NCBI GenBank assembly: GCA_024681215.1 | Contig: JAILBG010000018.1 | Location: forward strand, 1 to 40,033 | Direction: 5' to 3' | DNA length: 40,033 bases | DNA from: RUG563 sp024681215 | Lineage (GTDB): Bacteria > Bacillota > Clostridia > Christensenellales > Aristaeellaceae | Notes under the pieces: model-generated | Seen by the model: the letters and a program-made list of their open reading frames with translations, nothing else | Told to the model about the DNA's origin: nothing | The model's database searches: none | Position numbers and translations under genes: made by a program | Part shown: piece after piece, positions 1 to 9,773 of the stretch | Layout: the number at the start of each line of letters is the position of its first letter | Numbering within the stretch: the stretch's first letter is position 1

Positions 1-2
1 AA

Positions 3-128
3 AACAGGTTCGGAGGCAAAGGAGTCCTTTACAATATTCATTATCCGATGAACCCGGAAAATGTGAAAGAAAAAGGGTGCGATTATACCGCCAGGCTTAC
101 AGAAGCAAATCAATCCTATGAATACTGA
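3..128 (+). CDS. C-terminal end of an unidentified protein (partial)
   Basis: An open frame enters from the left edge and ends at TGA 126-128, giving 41 residues that finish in NQSYEY. It has a normal mix of charged and aromatic residues and lower GC than the genes to its right. The fragment is too short to name. It could instead be a chance open frame, since there is no start to check. Confidence 0.4.
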   Translation, partial: NRFGGKGVLYNIHYPMNPENVKEKGCDYTARLTEANQSYEY

Positions 129-214
129 TGATCGGGACAGACATCCGGAAACGTAAAGTGTGTATGTAAAGCGGCAGAATGAACGACAATCCTGTTTCTT
201 TAGGAGGGATTTGC

Positions 215-364
215 ATGCAGGGAAAGGCCGCGGTGATCACCGGCGGGGCCCACGGCATCGGCAGGGCCGTTGCCGAGGCGTTCCGGCGGAAAGAGGCCAC
301 GGTGCATATTTTTGTGTCTGCTGCCTTTATACTGAATCATGTCACGATATCGCAGAGGACGTAA
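215..364 (+). pseudogene. Short-chain dehydrogenase, N-terminal fragment
   Basis: A clear ribosome site (AGGAGGG at 202-208) precedes ATG 215. The first ~30 residues are the beginning of a classical SDR: a beta strand (KAAVITGG) followed by the NAD(P)-binding TGxxxGIG motif seen here as TGGAHGIGRA. After about base 300 the likeness stops, and the frame ends at 364 where a full SDR would need ~220 more residues, including the YxxxK active site. The tail overlaps the 3' end of the opposing acyltransferase gene. I read it as a remnant left by a deletion or rearrangement. Confidence 0.7.
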
Positions 365-1473
365 CCATCCACCGGGCAGTTTTTCAGCGGGACACTCAAC
401 TGCGTTATTTGCCGTCCTAAAACAGGATATCGCGGAAACTGTCCCAGCAGCTGCGGAACGAACCTTTCAATCACTGCGCAAAGCAGGAGAGCGAACGCGA
501 AAGAAATACAGGTGGCGATGCAGGCCACCAACAGCTGCGGCCCTTCCAGCCAGGTATGGATCCAGGGGATCACCAGATCCAGCTGGAAATTCTTGTTGAG
601 CAGGAAAATACCCAGGGTATGCTGCCCGATATAAGTGATGGCCGCCGTGCTGAAAGGCCACGCGCCTTCCCTTGAAATCCGAAACAGCAGCATGGAGACG
701 CCGATCACCAGCGCGCTGCCGGATACGGCATTGAACATGAACCAGAAAACGCAGCCATAATCGCTTCCGCACATCAGGCTCAGTTCCAGGGCATCGCCCC
801 GCGGGATGGTGCCGCAGATGAGCGCTGCGGCTGATGCCGCCGTGAACAGGCAAAGCGCCCAGCCCTTCTGCTGTGCAAAGATCAGGATCCGCTGCCGCAG
901 CGCGATCCCCAGCAGGATAAAACCGGCGGCCACGAAGCTGATATCCAGGCACCAGGGATAACTGCCGTCGATCTTCGGAAGCAGGAATCCGATCACGAAC
1001 ATCGGGATGGCGAGAACCCCCAGGATGTCCTTCTGTCTTTCCGCGCCGATCCTGCACGTCAGATTGACCAGCGCCTGGCAATAAACCCTGGCGATGAAAA
1101 AGCACGTCAGATACCACAGGGAGGTCAGCGTTCCCGCTTTACCCAGGGCCTGCCAGGAGCCGTACAGGAACTTCGGCACATTTTCAAAGGAAAAAGGCGC
1201 GTAGATGAACGCGAAAATCAGATAGGGGACGGCAAGGGCCAGCAGGTTCTTTTTGATGAAGTCCCTCCACTCCCGGCATGTTTTCAGCGTCTTCGGCTTG
1301 ATGGACAGTCCAGCCAGGAAAAAGAACAGCGGCATGTGAAAAGCATAAAGGAACCGCCGGTACATCGGCGTTTCCAGGTTGCCTGTGGTGTGTCCCAGAA
1401 TCACCAGGACGATCGTGATCGCTTTTGCGATGTCGATCAACTCAATTCTGGCTTTCTTTTTCTTTGTGCTCAC
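337..1473 (-). CDS. Membrane acyltransferase, acyltransferase-3 family
   Basis: This is a 378-residue polytopic membrane protein with about ten hydrophobic segments. The N-terminus carries the family's conserved histidine in VILGHT (H28), followed by FHMPLFFFLAGL; both are hallmarks of the Acyl_transf_3 family, which O-acetylates or succinylates cell-surface sugars. I chose the GTG start at 1471-1473 because AGGGG lies just upstream on the coding strand and the family match begins within ten residues. An ATG 60 bases further upstream (1531-1533) is possible but has no visible ribosome site. The last ~25 residues extend past the final membrane segment and overlap the SDR fragment, so the 3' end may have been altered by the same rearrangement. 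The acceptor sugar is unknown. Confidence 0.85.
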   Translation of the reverse strand: MSTKKKKARIELIDIAKAITIVLVILGHTTGNLETPMYRRFLYAFHMPLFFFLAGLSIKPKTLKTCREWRDFIKKNLLALAVPYLIFAFIYAPFSFENVPKFLYGSWQALGKAGTLTSLWYLTCFFIARVYCQALVNLTCRIGAERQKDILGVLAIPMFVIGFLLPKIDGSYPWCLDISFVAAGFILLGIALRQRILIFAQQKGWALCLFTAASAAALICGTIPRGDALELSLMCGSDYGCVFWFMFNAVSGSALVIGVSMLLFRISREGAWPFSTAAITYIGQHTLGIFLLNKNFQLDLVIPWIHTWLEGPQLLVACIATCISFAFALLLCAVIERFVPQLLGQFPRYPVLGRQITQLSVPLKNCPVDGYVLCDIVT

Positions 1474-1702
1474 ATTAACACCCCTGTCTTTCGTCGTTCG
1501 TACATTTGCTTCCGTTATAGGCCGGGTTTTCAACGATATGATCCGGGCCGTGATACACGAGCGCGCATATCAGCTCCCATCGTTTTCTAATTTATCGCTG
1601 CGGCGATATAGATTCATGCAAAACGGAAAGATTTTTAGCTGTCAAAGAAAACGCATCGCTTCGATCGCTGTGCGGCACTGAGAGCCGTTTTCATTTGGCA
1701 TC
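1474..1702. other. Intergenic stretch upstream of the acyltransferase
   Basis: No convincing gene is seen. On the minus strand there is a perfect -35 hexamer TTGACA (plus-strand TGTCAA at 1640-1645), but no good -10 box at the right distance, so I do not call a promoter. The stretch is richer in A and T than the flanking genes and probably holds the acyltransferase promoter and leader. Confidence 0.4.
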
Positions 1703-1816
1703 ATGGGATTTGAACAAAGCGGCAGTGAATGGCGCCCCAGCGGGGCGTCAGAGCCGCAAACGGCTTTTCCGCAGAAAAGCCGAATCCCATTGCCTCCGCC
1801 AAACCCCTTCAAATCC
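1703..1816. other. Branched structured intergenic element with competing pairings
   Basis: Four perfectly or almost perfectly paired helices nest here. P1 is ATGGGATT 1703-1710 with AATCCCAT 1783-1790. P2 is GCGGC 1719-1723 with GCCGC 1753-1757. P2a is GGCGCCCC 1731-1738 with GGGGCGTC 1742-1749 (one G-U pair, AGC loop). P3 is CGGCTTTTC 1761-1769 with its complement 1774-1782. A second partner for the P1 5' strand exists: 1706-1714 is the exact complement of 1808-1816, so P1 and this longer pairing exclude each other. The element lies between the foldase terminator and the acyltransferase gene. It may be a dispersed palindromic repeat or a cis-regulatory RNA; its strand is undecided. Confidence 0.55.
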
Positions 1817-1872
1817 GGGCCGCGCTTTGTCTTCCTAAAAAAATGTTCGGAGCGATCCTCAAACGGGGATCA

Positions 1873-1906
1873 GAAAAACGGTCAGCCGTAAGGCTGGCCG
1901 TTTTTT
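1873..1906 (-). terminator. Terminator of the sortase-surface protein-foldase operon
   Basis: A 10-bp stem (ACGGTCAGCC 1878-1887 with GGCTGGCCGT 1892-1901, one G-U pair) closes a GTAA loop and is flanked by T-runs on both sides. On the minus strand it is followed by TTTTTC and lies 45 bases past the foldase stop. Confidence 0.85.
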
Positions 1907-1949
1907 GATGATTTATCAAGGAAAGCAAACCGCCGGCAGCGCCGGGATG

Positions 1950-3233
1950 CTATCGCAGCATTTCCGGATGGGTTTCGATTTCGTACTGCTCTCTCCATTC
2001 CGGCAGAAAGCCCTGAATGATTTTCATTTGCTTGGCTTCCAGGGCGGAGGTTTTCAGGGCTTCTGATTCTTCCTTTGTCAGCTCGTGCGCGCCGGAGGGC
2101 AGATCAGCCTGATACAGCACGATATGAATGCCCAGGCCGGTCACGAAAGGCGGGGTGATGTCGCCGGGCTTTTCCAGCGCGGCAACCTGCTGTTTGAACG
2201 CTTCAGCCCAGGCTTCGCTGTCGGCGTGGAACAGAAGCTCCGTCCCCGCATCCCCGCCCGCTTCCTTGCCGAAAGCGTCGATCAGGCTGTCGAAGGATTC
2301 GCCGGCGGCATACCGGGCGGCGATTTCATCGGTGGTTTCCTTCACCAGCGGCAAGGCGCTCTGCTCCAGTTCCACCACTTTTCCCAGCAGTTCCGCGTAA
2401 GATTCGGATTGCCTGCGGTATTCCGCCCGGGCCGCCTCCACGTCGCCGCCCGCGATGGCGGCATCCGCCACCGCGCGGTAGGCATCCTCCAGGGCGGCGG
2501 CCCCTTCCTCCAGAGCGGGCTGCAGGGCGTTGATCTCGTTCACCACGGATGAAGGATAGGGCAGCAGGATCTGCCGGATCACGCGATAGCCCGAAGGGGT
2601 GAAGAAGGCTTCGTTGCCGGCATTCAGGATCTCCCGTTCATACCGGGGGATATCGTGCTCATAGGCTTCCCGATCGGGGCCGACGAAGGTTTCCTGCAGA
2701 TAGGCCTCCACTTCCTCATCGGTGACGGTCACATCCGGGCAGTACAGTTCAAAGATGCGGCTGTACCGCACGTTGACCAGCGCTTCCTGATACACGATCT
2801 CCAGGGTATATCCCTGCTCGGTCAGCCAGGCGGTGATCTGTTCTTCGGTGGCATCGTATCCTTCGTCCCGCACGCGCTGGTGGAAGCCCTGCCACAGGCT
2901 TTCGTACACGTTGCCCGCGTAAGAGCGCACCAGGGTTTCCTCGGCCTCCGTCAGGCTGTTCTTCCCGGCTTCGATCAGCTTGTTTTCGATCAGCGCCAGA
3001 TCGACCAGGTGATCGACGGTCTGCCGTTTCAATTCTTCCTTTTCCGCAGCCGTGGGCGCATAGCCCTGATAGGCCATCAGATCCAGATTGGACTGATAGG
3101 AATACTGCGCCAGGGACAAAGGATATTCCACGCTGCCGACCCGAACGATCACCGGGTCGACTTCCTCGTTCAGCGCCGGAAGAACCGGCGTCAGGAAAAG
3201 GAGAACGATCAGCAGTTTACAGAGCTTTTTCAT
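1950..3233 (-). CDS. Exported parvulin-type peptidyl-prolyl isomerase / foldase
   Basis: This 427-residue protein starts with a signal peptide (MKKLCKLLIVLLFLTPVLPA), has a helical SurA/PrsA-like N-terminal part, and a parvulin-like part at roughly residues 225-390 (from SGYRVIRQILLPYP to GIHIVLYQADLP) that contains a long alanine- and glutamate-rich insertion. Such proteins help fold exported proteins outside the membrane. The start is ATG 3231-3233 with AAGGA upstream; it overlaps the end of the surface-protein gene by 17 bases, implying translational coupling. Its likely client is therefore the giant surface protein. It ends in TAG, the only ordinary gene in the window to do so, and a terminator follows 45 bases later, so this TAG appears to be a real stop. 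No lipobox cysteine is visible, unlike typical PrsA. Confidence 0.8.
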   Translation of the reverse strand: MKKLCKLLIVLLFLTPVLPALNEEVDPVIVRVGSVEYPLSLAQYSYQSNLDLMAYQGYAPTAAEKEELKRQTVDHLVDLALIENKLIEAGKNSLTEAEETLVRSYAGNVYESLWQGFHQRVRDEGYDATEEQITAWLTEQGYTLEIVYQEALVNVRYSRIFELYCPDVTVTDEEVEAYLQETFVGPDREAYEHDIPRYEREILNAGNEAFFTPSGYRVIRQILLPYPSSVVNEINALQPALEEGAAALEDAYRAVADAAIAGGDVEAARAEYRRQSESYAELLGKVVELEQSALPLVKETTDEIAARYAAGESFDSLIDAFGKEAGGDAGTELLFHADSEAWAEAFKQQVAALEKPGDITPPFVTGLGIHIVLYQADLPSGAHELTKEESEALKTSALEAKQMKIIQGFLPEWREQYEIETHPEMLR

Positions 3234-6200
3234 TCCGTTCCTTCTTTCGTTGGGCTGCGGCCCAGGCGATCCCCGCCAAGGCAAGCGCCGCCCCGATCAT
3301 CCACCAGAAAACGGGCGCGTCGTCCCCGGTGCGGGGGATTTTTTTCACGGTCAGGGCGGCGGCGCGGCTGGTGATGCTGCTGCCGGCGGCGTCGGTGACG
3401 ATGACGCGGTACTGATTGCCGTCCATGTCGAGGGCGGCGGCCTTCACCGTCAGGGCGGCGCCGGTTTCGCCGGTCACGTCCGTCCAGCTCCCCTTGGGCG
3501 TTTTCGCCTGCCACTGGAAGCGCAGCGGCGCCCTGCCGCCGGACGCAGCCGCCCGGAAAACCGCTTCCCCGCCCTCAGGCGCGGTTTGATCCTGGGGCTG
3601 CTCCAGGAACAGCAGCGTTTCGGGCGCCAGATAGATCACGGTGCTGTTGTCAAATTCGCCGTTTTCGATGTAGTTCTTTCCGCCCACCTTCACGGTCACC
3701 TTCCCTGCGCTGCGGCCGTCCGTCAGCAGGGACAGAGGCAGATCGAAGCTCCAGGTTTCGGTGTCGCTCACTTCTTCCGGCAGGCTGTAACGGAACACGG
3801 GGGCGGTTTCCTCGTCCAGGTATGCCTCCATGATCACCACGTTGCTCCTGCGGCTGCCCGAGGCGATATACCCTTGATTATTCACCGTCAGGGTCACCAT
3901 GGGCGTGCCGTCGCCGTTATCCCATCGCCGGGAAAGGATTTCCAGATCCTCCGTTTCATCGCTCAGGCTGATGCCGTCGAACGTCAGATCGGTCTTATAC
4001 ATGGAAGCGTAATCTTCCGTATCCCCCGCATTTTTCATCATGGCGAACATCAGCATCCCGCCGGCGTTCTCCTTGCGCACCGTTCCGTCCCTGCCGACGG
4101 AAACGACGTCCGGCCCCACCGCCGCGCGGAGCAGAGAAGGCGCGTTCGCATCGGTGCTGAACGAATTGCCGGCGGTGGTGTAGATCCTATCCACCTGCAG
4201 ATAGATATCATGGGTGTTTTCCCAGCTCTGGGGCAGCAGCAGGGAAATATTGAACGCCGCGAACATGCCGGGCATGATGAGCTCCGTTTTCCGCAGGCGG
4301 GTCTCCTCGGAGAGCACGTTGCTGATTCGGGTCCTGCGCTTCGTTTCCTTCACCAGCCAATACTGCGTATTGTCTCCGTTCAGGCTGCTTTCCTCCTGCC
4401 GGGCTACGGTGACGCCCTGCCTTTCCGCCACCGCGGCTTCCAGCCCCTGCCGCAGGGTGACGCGATTATTGTAAGGATGCAGCGCGTCCAGATGAATGGT
4501 TTCAAAGGCGTCTGCCCTGCCGTCCTTTCTGTCGTAGGCCACCAGATCCAGGCCGGACAGGGGCACGTTGCCGTTGTTGTACACCACCAGGAGCATATCG
4601 TCGTAGGTGCCGGGGGCGGCCAGGGTTTCCGTCAGCAGATTGCTGACCAGATTGATCCCCGGAACCAGCTTGAAATTGAACTGATGCACCGTCGTGCGGC
4701 CGTCCGTGTGGGAGAGCAGGTAGTAGCCGCTGTCCCTGCCGTTGAGGACGATCTGGACGGGCGCACAGCCCGGCGCCGCTTTCAACGTCGCCAGGACGAA
4801 GGGATTGGACAGGGTGTTGGATACGCTGTCATACCACATGCCGCGGACTCTGAAAAGCTGCTCTTCCCCATCTTCCGTCCTGCCCGCGGTTTCCACCCAG
4901 TACACGCACTCCCGGCCGTATATCGTCGCCCAGTAAATATCCGTGTTGGGAACGCTCACGTCGTAGTCGGATTCCATCCAGGCCTTCTCGGTCAGCGACA
5001 TGGCGGGATTCAGGCTCTTGAGCACAAACCCTTCGCCGGTATCGCTCTGCTGCACGATAAAGATCATTTCGGGGCTGTCGTCCGCCATCCGGCGCGGGGC
5101 GATGGCCGCAACGTTTGTGGCGTACACGGCCGTGTCCCCGGAGGAATTATAGAACCCCAGGGAATACAGCCCCCCGGTTTCATCCCTGTCCCGCACCAGG
5201 GTATAGTATTCGGCGCTGTATCCGACCAGGTATTTGCTGGGGATGCCGTCGTACTCCCTGGAATTGTCCTGCACGTCGTAGAAAATGAAATCGTCAAAGG
5301 CGCGTTTCTCAAAGAAGGCGTCCGTCCGGTCCACGCGCTCGGTGACGGAAAAGTACCGCCCGTCCTCCCGGGCTGCAGTCAGGATCTGGCAGCAGTTGGC
5401 GTCCCTGTATCCTTCGGTGGTCACGTTCAGCGGGCTGGCCATCACGCGGAACAGCGTCACCACGGAGCCCTGGGAACGCATGATATTGCCGTAGATGGCC
5501 GGATTGCCGCAGGGATTGGAGTACTTTTCGTTATGCCCGCCCGTGAATTCATAAAGCTCCGCCAGATAGCCGCCGTTTTCCGTAAGCACCACGGGCCTGA
5601 GCGCATAGCCGCCGCCGTCCTCGCCCAGGTAATAGCAATGCACGTACGCCCATGTTTTCAAAGGCACCCTGAACACCGCCTGGGTGCCGTCCGGATACGT
5701 TTTCGTCTGCTCCTCGTACTCCTTCGCCAGGACGGTCACCACGAACAGCACGTCCGTCAGCGTTTTTTCCGTTCCCCCGTCATAGCTGATCAGATTTGCC
5801 CCGGTCACATCCTGCACCCAATAGCTGTAATCGATCACATCAAAGCCGCCGTCGGTGAATACGCCCCTCCCGCCGGCGTCGAGCCCTTCTTCCGTCTTGG
5901 CGATGGGTGAGTACCGCTGCCTGCCGCTGAGATTGACGGCCACAGCCACGGGCCGGTCAAACCGGAAATCCTCGCCGTTGTTGTAGGAAGGCTTCAGGAA
6001 CATCATCATGGGCACGGGATCCGCGCCGCCGCCTCCGCTTAAGCGCATGGTGAACAGCGCGTGCCTGGAAGTGTCCTTGCTGAGATAATTGATTTCGCTC
6101 GCTTCCAGAAGCATGTCCTGATTGCCGGTATCCACCTGCATTCCGCCTTGCTGCTTTCCGATGCTTTCCGTATTTCCGGCGGTTTCCTCCGCGTTGGCTG

Positions 6201-8649
6201 AAAGCGCCGCATACGCCAGGAACCGGTCCACCGGCGTCTCGGGCTTGTCCGCCCGTTTCACGGGCCCCGGAAACAGCTGCCACTTCCATTCCGGACCGAA
6301 GGGGGTGTAGGTGGTTTTTGACCATACGACCTCCAGCACCACCCTGAAGGCCGCGCCGCCGTACACCGCGATCGAAATATCTTCGTCCTTGTACGTCCCG
6401 GAGGCGTTTCCGTTTGTCTGGTCCTTGATCCATCGGTCGATGTCAAAGCCCAGGGTCTTGCGGAACTGGAATTCCAGGAAGCCCAGGCCGGTGATGGAAA
6501 CGGTGAAGACGTATTTCAGCCCCACGCAGAGCGTCAGCGCCAGCTCCAGGCGGATAATGATGTTCAGCGAGCCTTTCACATAATCCAGGCTCTGCACCTT
6601 GGGCAGCACCTGGCCCGACGGCCAGTAAACGTCGATCATCACGCCTATATCCGGGAAAATGGTGGCGGCCAGGGAAGCGGTGAGGCTGAGGTTCACCAGG
6701 GGCCACTGCAGGCCCACCTCGCCGTTGACCGTGACCGTGAAGCCCGCGCCGCCCTTGCCGAAAATCTGGCCGTAATGATCCTTGGTTTCCCGGTACTGGA
6801 TCTGCGCGAAGGCGAACCAGGACATGGACACGTTGATTTTTCCCAGCTTGAGGGGATTGTACTTTTTGCGGCCTTCCCAGTCGCCGCCGTTGGCCGCTTT
6901 GGCCCGCGCCTTCAGGCCCTTTTCTTCCGCGTCCTTGACCGCCTTATCCAGCGCTTTTTTATCCTTGCTTTTCCACAGGCCGTCGTTGATGTCCTTCACC
7001 ATGCCGTCAAATGCGGTGGTGCCCACGGTGATGGCCCCGTTGCCGTTGAGATCGAAAAAGGCGCGCACCTGGAACACCTCGTCCAGGGGCGTATTGATGG
7101 CGATGGTCAGGCCGCCCAGGGGCGTCACCCAATCGTCCGGCAGCCTGAATTGCAGTCCGGGGGTCATGGACAGCTTGAACGCCGGATCGCCCATCGGCTT
7201 TTTTACCGCCGGGGCGATCAGCTTGATTTTAGCCTGACAGGTGATCTTCTCCCCGCCCTGCGGGGTGATCTCCGCAAACAGCTTCCCATCCCCCTGGGCG
7301 TTTTTCAGCCATTGGCCGGAAAAGGTAAAGGTCTGCTCCCCCGCCTTGCCGCTGGCCTACCCCACGTTCAGGGGGTTGTTCCCGTCCTTGTCCGTAAAAT
7401 AGATCTTCAGGGAATAGTCTTTCCCGCTGGCGATCTTCATCGAAATGTCCTGCTCGCCGTCGTTAAAGGGGCTGAGCACCAATTCATATTCCGACAGCGT
7501 CAGGTCGTTGCCCCAGAACGTCCAGGAAACGGGATAGGGCGTTCCGTCGTCCCTGCGCATGGGCACCTTGAAGACGGCGCCTTTCTTGATCCATATGCCG
7601 GGAGCCTCCACCCTGCGGTAACCGTCCTTGGAAAGGGAAAGATTCACCTTTGCCTCTCCGTCGCGGTCGCTGGGGAAATAACGCATGGGAAACAGGACGT
7701 AGCCGCTGTTGCCGGTGGTCTTCGTCTGGGCCGTGCCGTCCTCCGCGGCAGCCTTTACGGTAACGCCGGGCAGGATCTGCCTGCCGTCCAGCGCGCCGAT
7801 GGCGATGCTGGTATCATCCAGGATCGTCACGCTCATGGTATCGCTCTCGTCCGCCAGGGCGGTGGGAAAGAGCGACAGGCGCGCCAGCCGGGTCATGACC
7901 GTCTGATCCGGCGCCACGCGCACGGCGCTGGCGGAAACGGTCATGGTTCTGTTGGCAGCCGTGTCTTCCCCGCCGCGCGCTTTGTCGATCTCCTCCATCA
8001 GCCAGGTCACGCTTTCCTCGTCCCCGGGCCCGGATATGCCCATGAACAGGTGCTCATACTGCCTGCACCTGATCTGCCAGTCGGTGGTCCACTCCTTTAC
8101 CCGGCTGGTCAGCTGTTCCAGGGTCCTCCATTTTTCGCGGATCTCGCAGGCGTAAACCGCCTGTTCCTTTTCCGTGCATCCGCCGCTTTGCAAAAGCTCC
8201 GCCATGGTGAAAATATCCGCGGCGTCAGAAGACAAGGTATCGCGGTAATATTTGATTTCGTCCTGCATTTCCATGGCGGACTGATAGCTGGTATAGAACA
8301 GATCAACGCCCGTGCCGGGAGCGCCCTCCAGCGACTGATACACGGCGGGATAGCTTTCCTTCAGGCCATGCAGCGCCACGTCGTAGTTTTCAAAGCTGTC
8401 CATGACGCCGTACATCCTGTTCGCCCAGAAATCGTCGATCCAGCCGACCAGCTGCTGCACGTTCATGCCCGTGCTTACTTCCATGCCCGGATGATAGCCC
8501 GGGGCATCGTCGCTCAGGCCCGTCAGGGCGACGGCGGCGGCCAGCTCCTGGGCTGTGGGCGGTGGATTGACTGCCTCCGCAAGAACATTCAGAGGCAGGA
8601 CCTGCCAGAAAAACAGACAGGCCATCAGGACGGAAATGAGCTTCTTCAT
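3217..8649 (-). CDS. Giant sortase-anchored surface protein, interrupted by one in-frame TAG
   Basis: The frame runs 1810 codons from ATG 8647-8649 (GGGAGG upstream) to TAA 3217-3219, broken only by TAG at 7357-7359 (codon 431). Both sides are in the same frame. Before it: signal peptide (MKKLISVLMACLFFWQVLP to NVLAEA), a helical region, and a beta-rich domain with a carboxypeptidase-regulatory look (TGNSGYVLFP). After it: a long beta-rich body without recognisable catalytic motifs, an Ig-like domain near the end (GGEAVFRAAASGG to YRVIVTDAAGS), then the sorting signal IPRTGDD, a hydrophobic helix and RKKER. The sortase gene is 46 bases upstream and the foldase gene overlaps its end. If TAG is a true stop, the product is a 430-residue secreted stub without an anchor. 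Function is unknown; adhesion or matrix binding is a guess. Confidence 0.8.
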
Positions 8650-8695
8650 AAGCTGCCTCCCTGTTTCGTTTAGGGAAAGAAACGGCGCCAATACT

Positions 8696-9637
8696 TCATC
8701 GCCTTCGCGCGGACTGAAGCAGGGCGGCGATGCCCTCCTGCGTTTCGCCTTCCCGCAGCCGGCGGGCGGCCACCACGCGGCGGGATTCTTCCGTGCCCAT
8801 GCAGGTGACCAGCAAAAGCAGCTGGTCCTCCGGGTCTACGGGGATGGGAGAATAAATTTGAGAGTACGTTTGCAGTTTCCGGATACAGTCTCTCCGGGCG
8901 TTTGCCTCCATGCCGGGAAGCTGCATGAAAGGCACGTATCGCCGCATGCCCTGGGCGGTATCCACGTCGGCGACGGCGAACACCACGTAGCGCCCATCCT
9001 CATACAGCACATCAAAATCAATGATCGCGTTCTTCCGGTAGTATCCCGCGTCCTCGTACAGCCGCAGGGCGCCGAACATTTCCCCGGTTTTCATGTTGTG
9101 GCCGAAAATGATATAGGTGTCCGGGCGGGTTTTCAGGGAAATGCCTTCCTCCAGGAACAGCGCGCCATTGGCGTTGTGATATCCCAGGCAATCCCGTTTC
9201 AGGTAATAGGTGTTGTCCCGCTGCACCACCGCCTGGCCCAGGGAATCGGGCAGCGTGAGCCAGCCGATGATATCCTTGTTCTGCCGCTGCAGCTTTTTTA
9301 TGGCGGGCGATACCGCCAGGGAAGGATTGTCCGGCCAATTCATCACGGCCGGAACGGCTGCGGCGTTTTCCGCTTCCGGGGCGTCCTTCCGGAAAGCAAC
9401 GGAAAACTGCCGCATCCGGGGGCGGTCCGCAGCCGTTTCCGATTCTTCATACGGGCTGCCGTACAGCGTCTGCACTGCTTCCCGGGATTGGGCCGCGCGT
9501 CCGGCGTCCCTGAAATACCGGATCAGCCCTATGCAGCAGACAAGCAGCAGACAAAGCGCCCCGGCGCATAGCATCGTCAGCCGGACGTCCGTTTTCCGTC
9601 TTTTTCCCCGCCTGCCCAGACGCAGCCTGATCCTCAT
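8696..9637 (-). CDS. Class B-like sortase
   Basis: A 313-residue membrane-anchored transpeptidase. A basic N-terminus and one membrane segment (about residues 20-40) precede the catalytic domain, which starts near QRQNKDIIGWLTLPD, a typical SrtB opening. The triad is present: His180 in FGHNM, Cys279 in TCMG and the arginine pair 286-287 in RRVVAARR. ATG 9635-9637 has GGGAG upstream and begins the basic stretch; the further upstream in-frame TTG codon has no support. It is the first gene of the operon and is followed 46 bases later by its evident substrate, whose signal reads IPRTG. Expression is probably controlled by the tandem-repeat promoter just upstream. Confidence 0.9.
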   Translation of the reverse strand: MRIRLRLGRRGKRRKTDVRLTMLCAGALCLLLVCCIGLIRYFRDAGRAAQSREAVQTLYGSPYEESETAADRPRMRQFSVAFRKDAPEAENAAAVPAVMNWPDNPSLAVSPAIKKLQRQNKDIIGWLTLPDSLGQAVVQRDNTYYLKRDCLGYHNANGALFLEEGISLKTRPDTYIIFGHNMKTGEMFGALRLYEDAGYYRKNAIIDFDVLYEDGRYVVFAVADVDTAQGMRRYVPFMQLPGMEANARRDCIRKLQTYSQIYSPIPVDPEDQLLLLVTCMGTEESRRVVAARRLREGETQEGIAALLQSARRR

Positions 9638-9678
9638 CCGTTTTTCTCCCTGTCCCGGCAAATCCTCGTTTCCTGTTT

Positions 9679-9711
9679 ATGGTAACAGGTGCTGTCCAAA
9701 TAATGTCCAAA
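9679..9711 (-). promoter_or_regulatory. Sortase operon promoter with 11-bp tandem repeat (site A)
   Basis: On the coding strand TTTGGAC occurs twice, exactly 11 bases apart (plus-strand GTCCAAA at 9694-9700 and 9705-9711). Nine bases downstream lies a -10-like TACCAT (plus 9679-9684) preceded by TG, with no good -35. The same layout recurs at 12336-12368. Direct repeats of 11 bp overlapping the -35 region are the usual binding pattern of SARP/OmpR-type activators, and such a regulator is encoded at 12434-13237. Confidence 0.6.
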
Positions 9712-9717
9712 TGAAAG

Positions 9718-9748
9718 GCCGCCTTCTTCAAAAGCTGAAGAAGGCGGC
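9718..9748 (-). terminator. Terminator of the SH3 operon
   Basis: A perfect 13-bp stem (9718-9730 with 9736-9748) with an AAAGC loop lies 25 bases past the stop of the last SH3-operon gene. The minus-strand tail CTTTCATTT is moderately T-rich. Confidence 0.75.
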
Positions 9749-9773
9749 TTTCTCAAACGCGCAATATCCGGCG

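Noticed and set aside
1703..1816. A tRNA or tRNA-like gene in the structured element
   Set aside because: TTCAAAT-like sequence is present, but there is no acceptor stem, anticodon arm or CCA-side pairing in a tRNA arrangement.
1703..1891. Small plus-strand open frame of 62 codons
   Set aside because: No ribosome site and it simply overlays the palindromic element and the terminator.
1809..1952. Readthrough of the foldase TAG into a 46-residue extension
   Set aside because: The TAG sits at the natural end of the family and the extension would cross the operon terminator, so TAG looks like a real stop here.
3250..5910. Long open frame antisense to the surface protein (886 codons)
   Set aside because: A by-product of high GC and the opposite-strand codon pattern; no ribosome site and no recognisable domain, while the minus strand encodes a well-formed protein.
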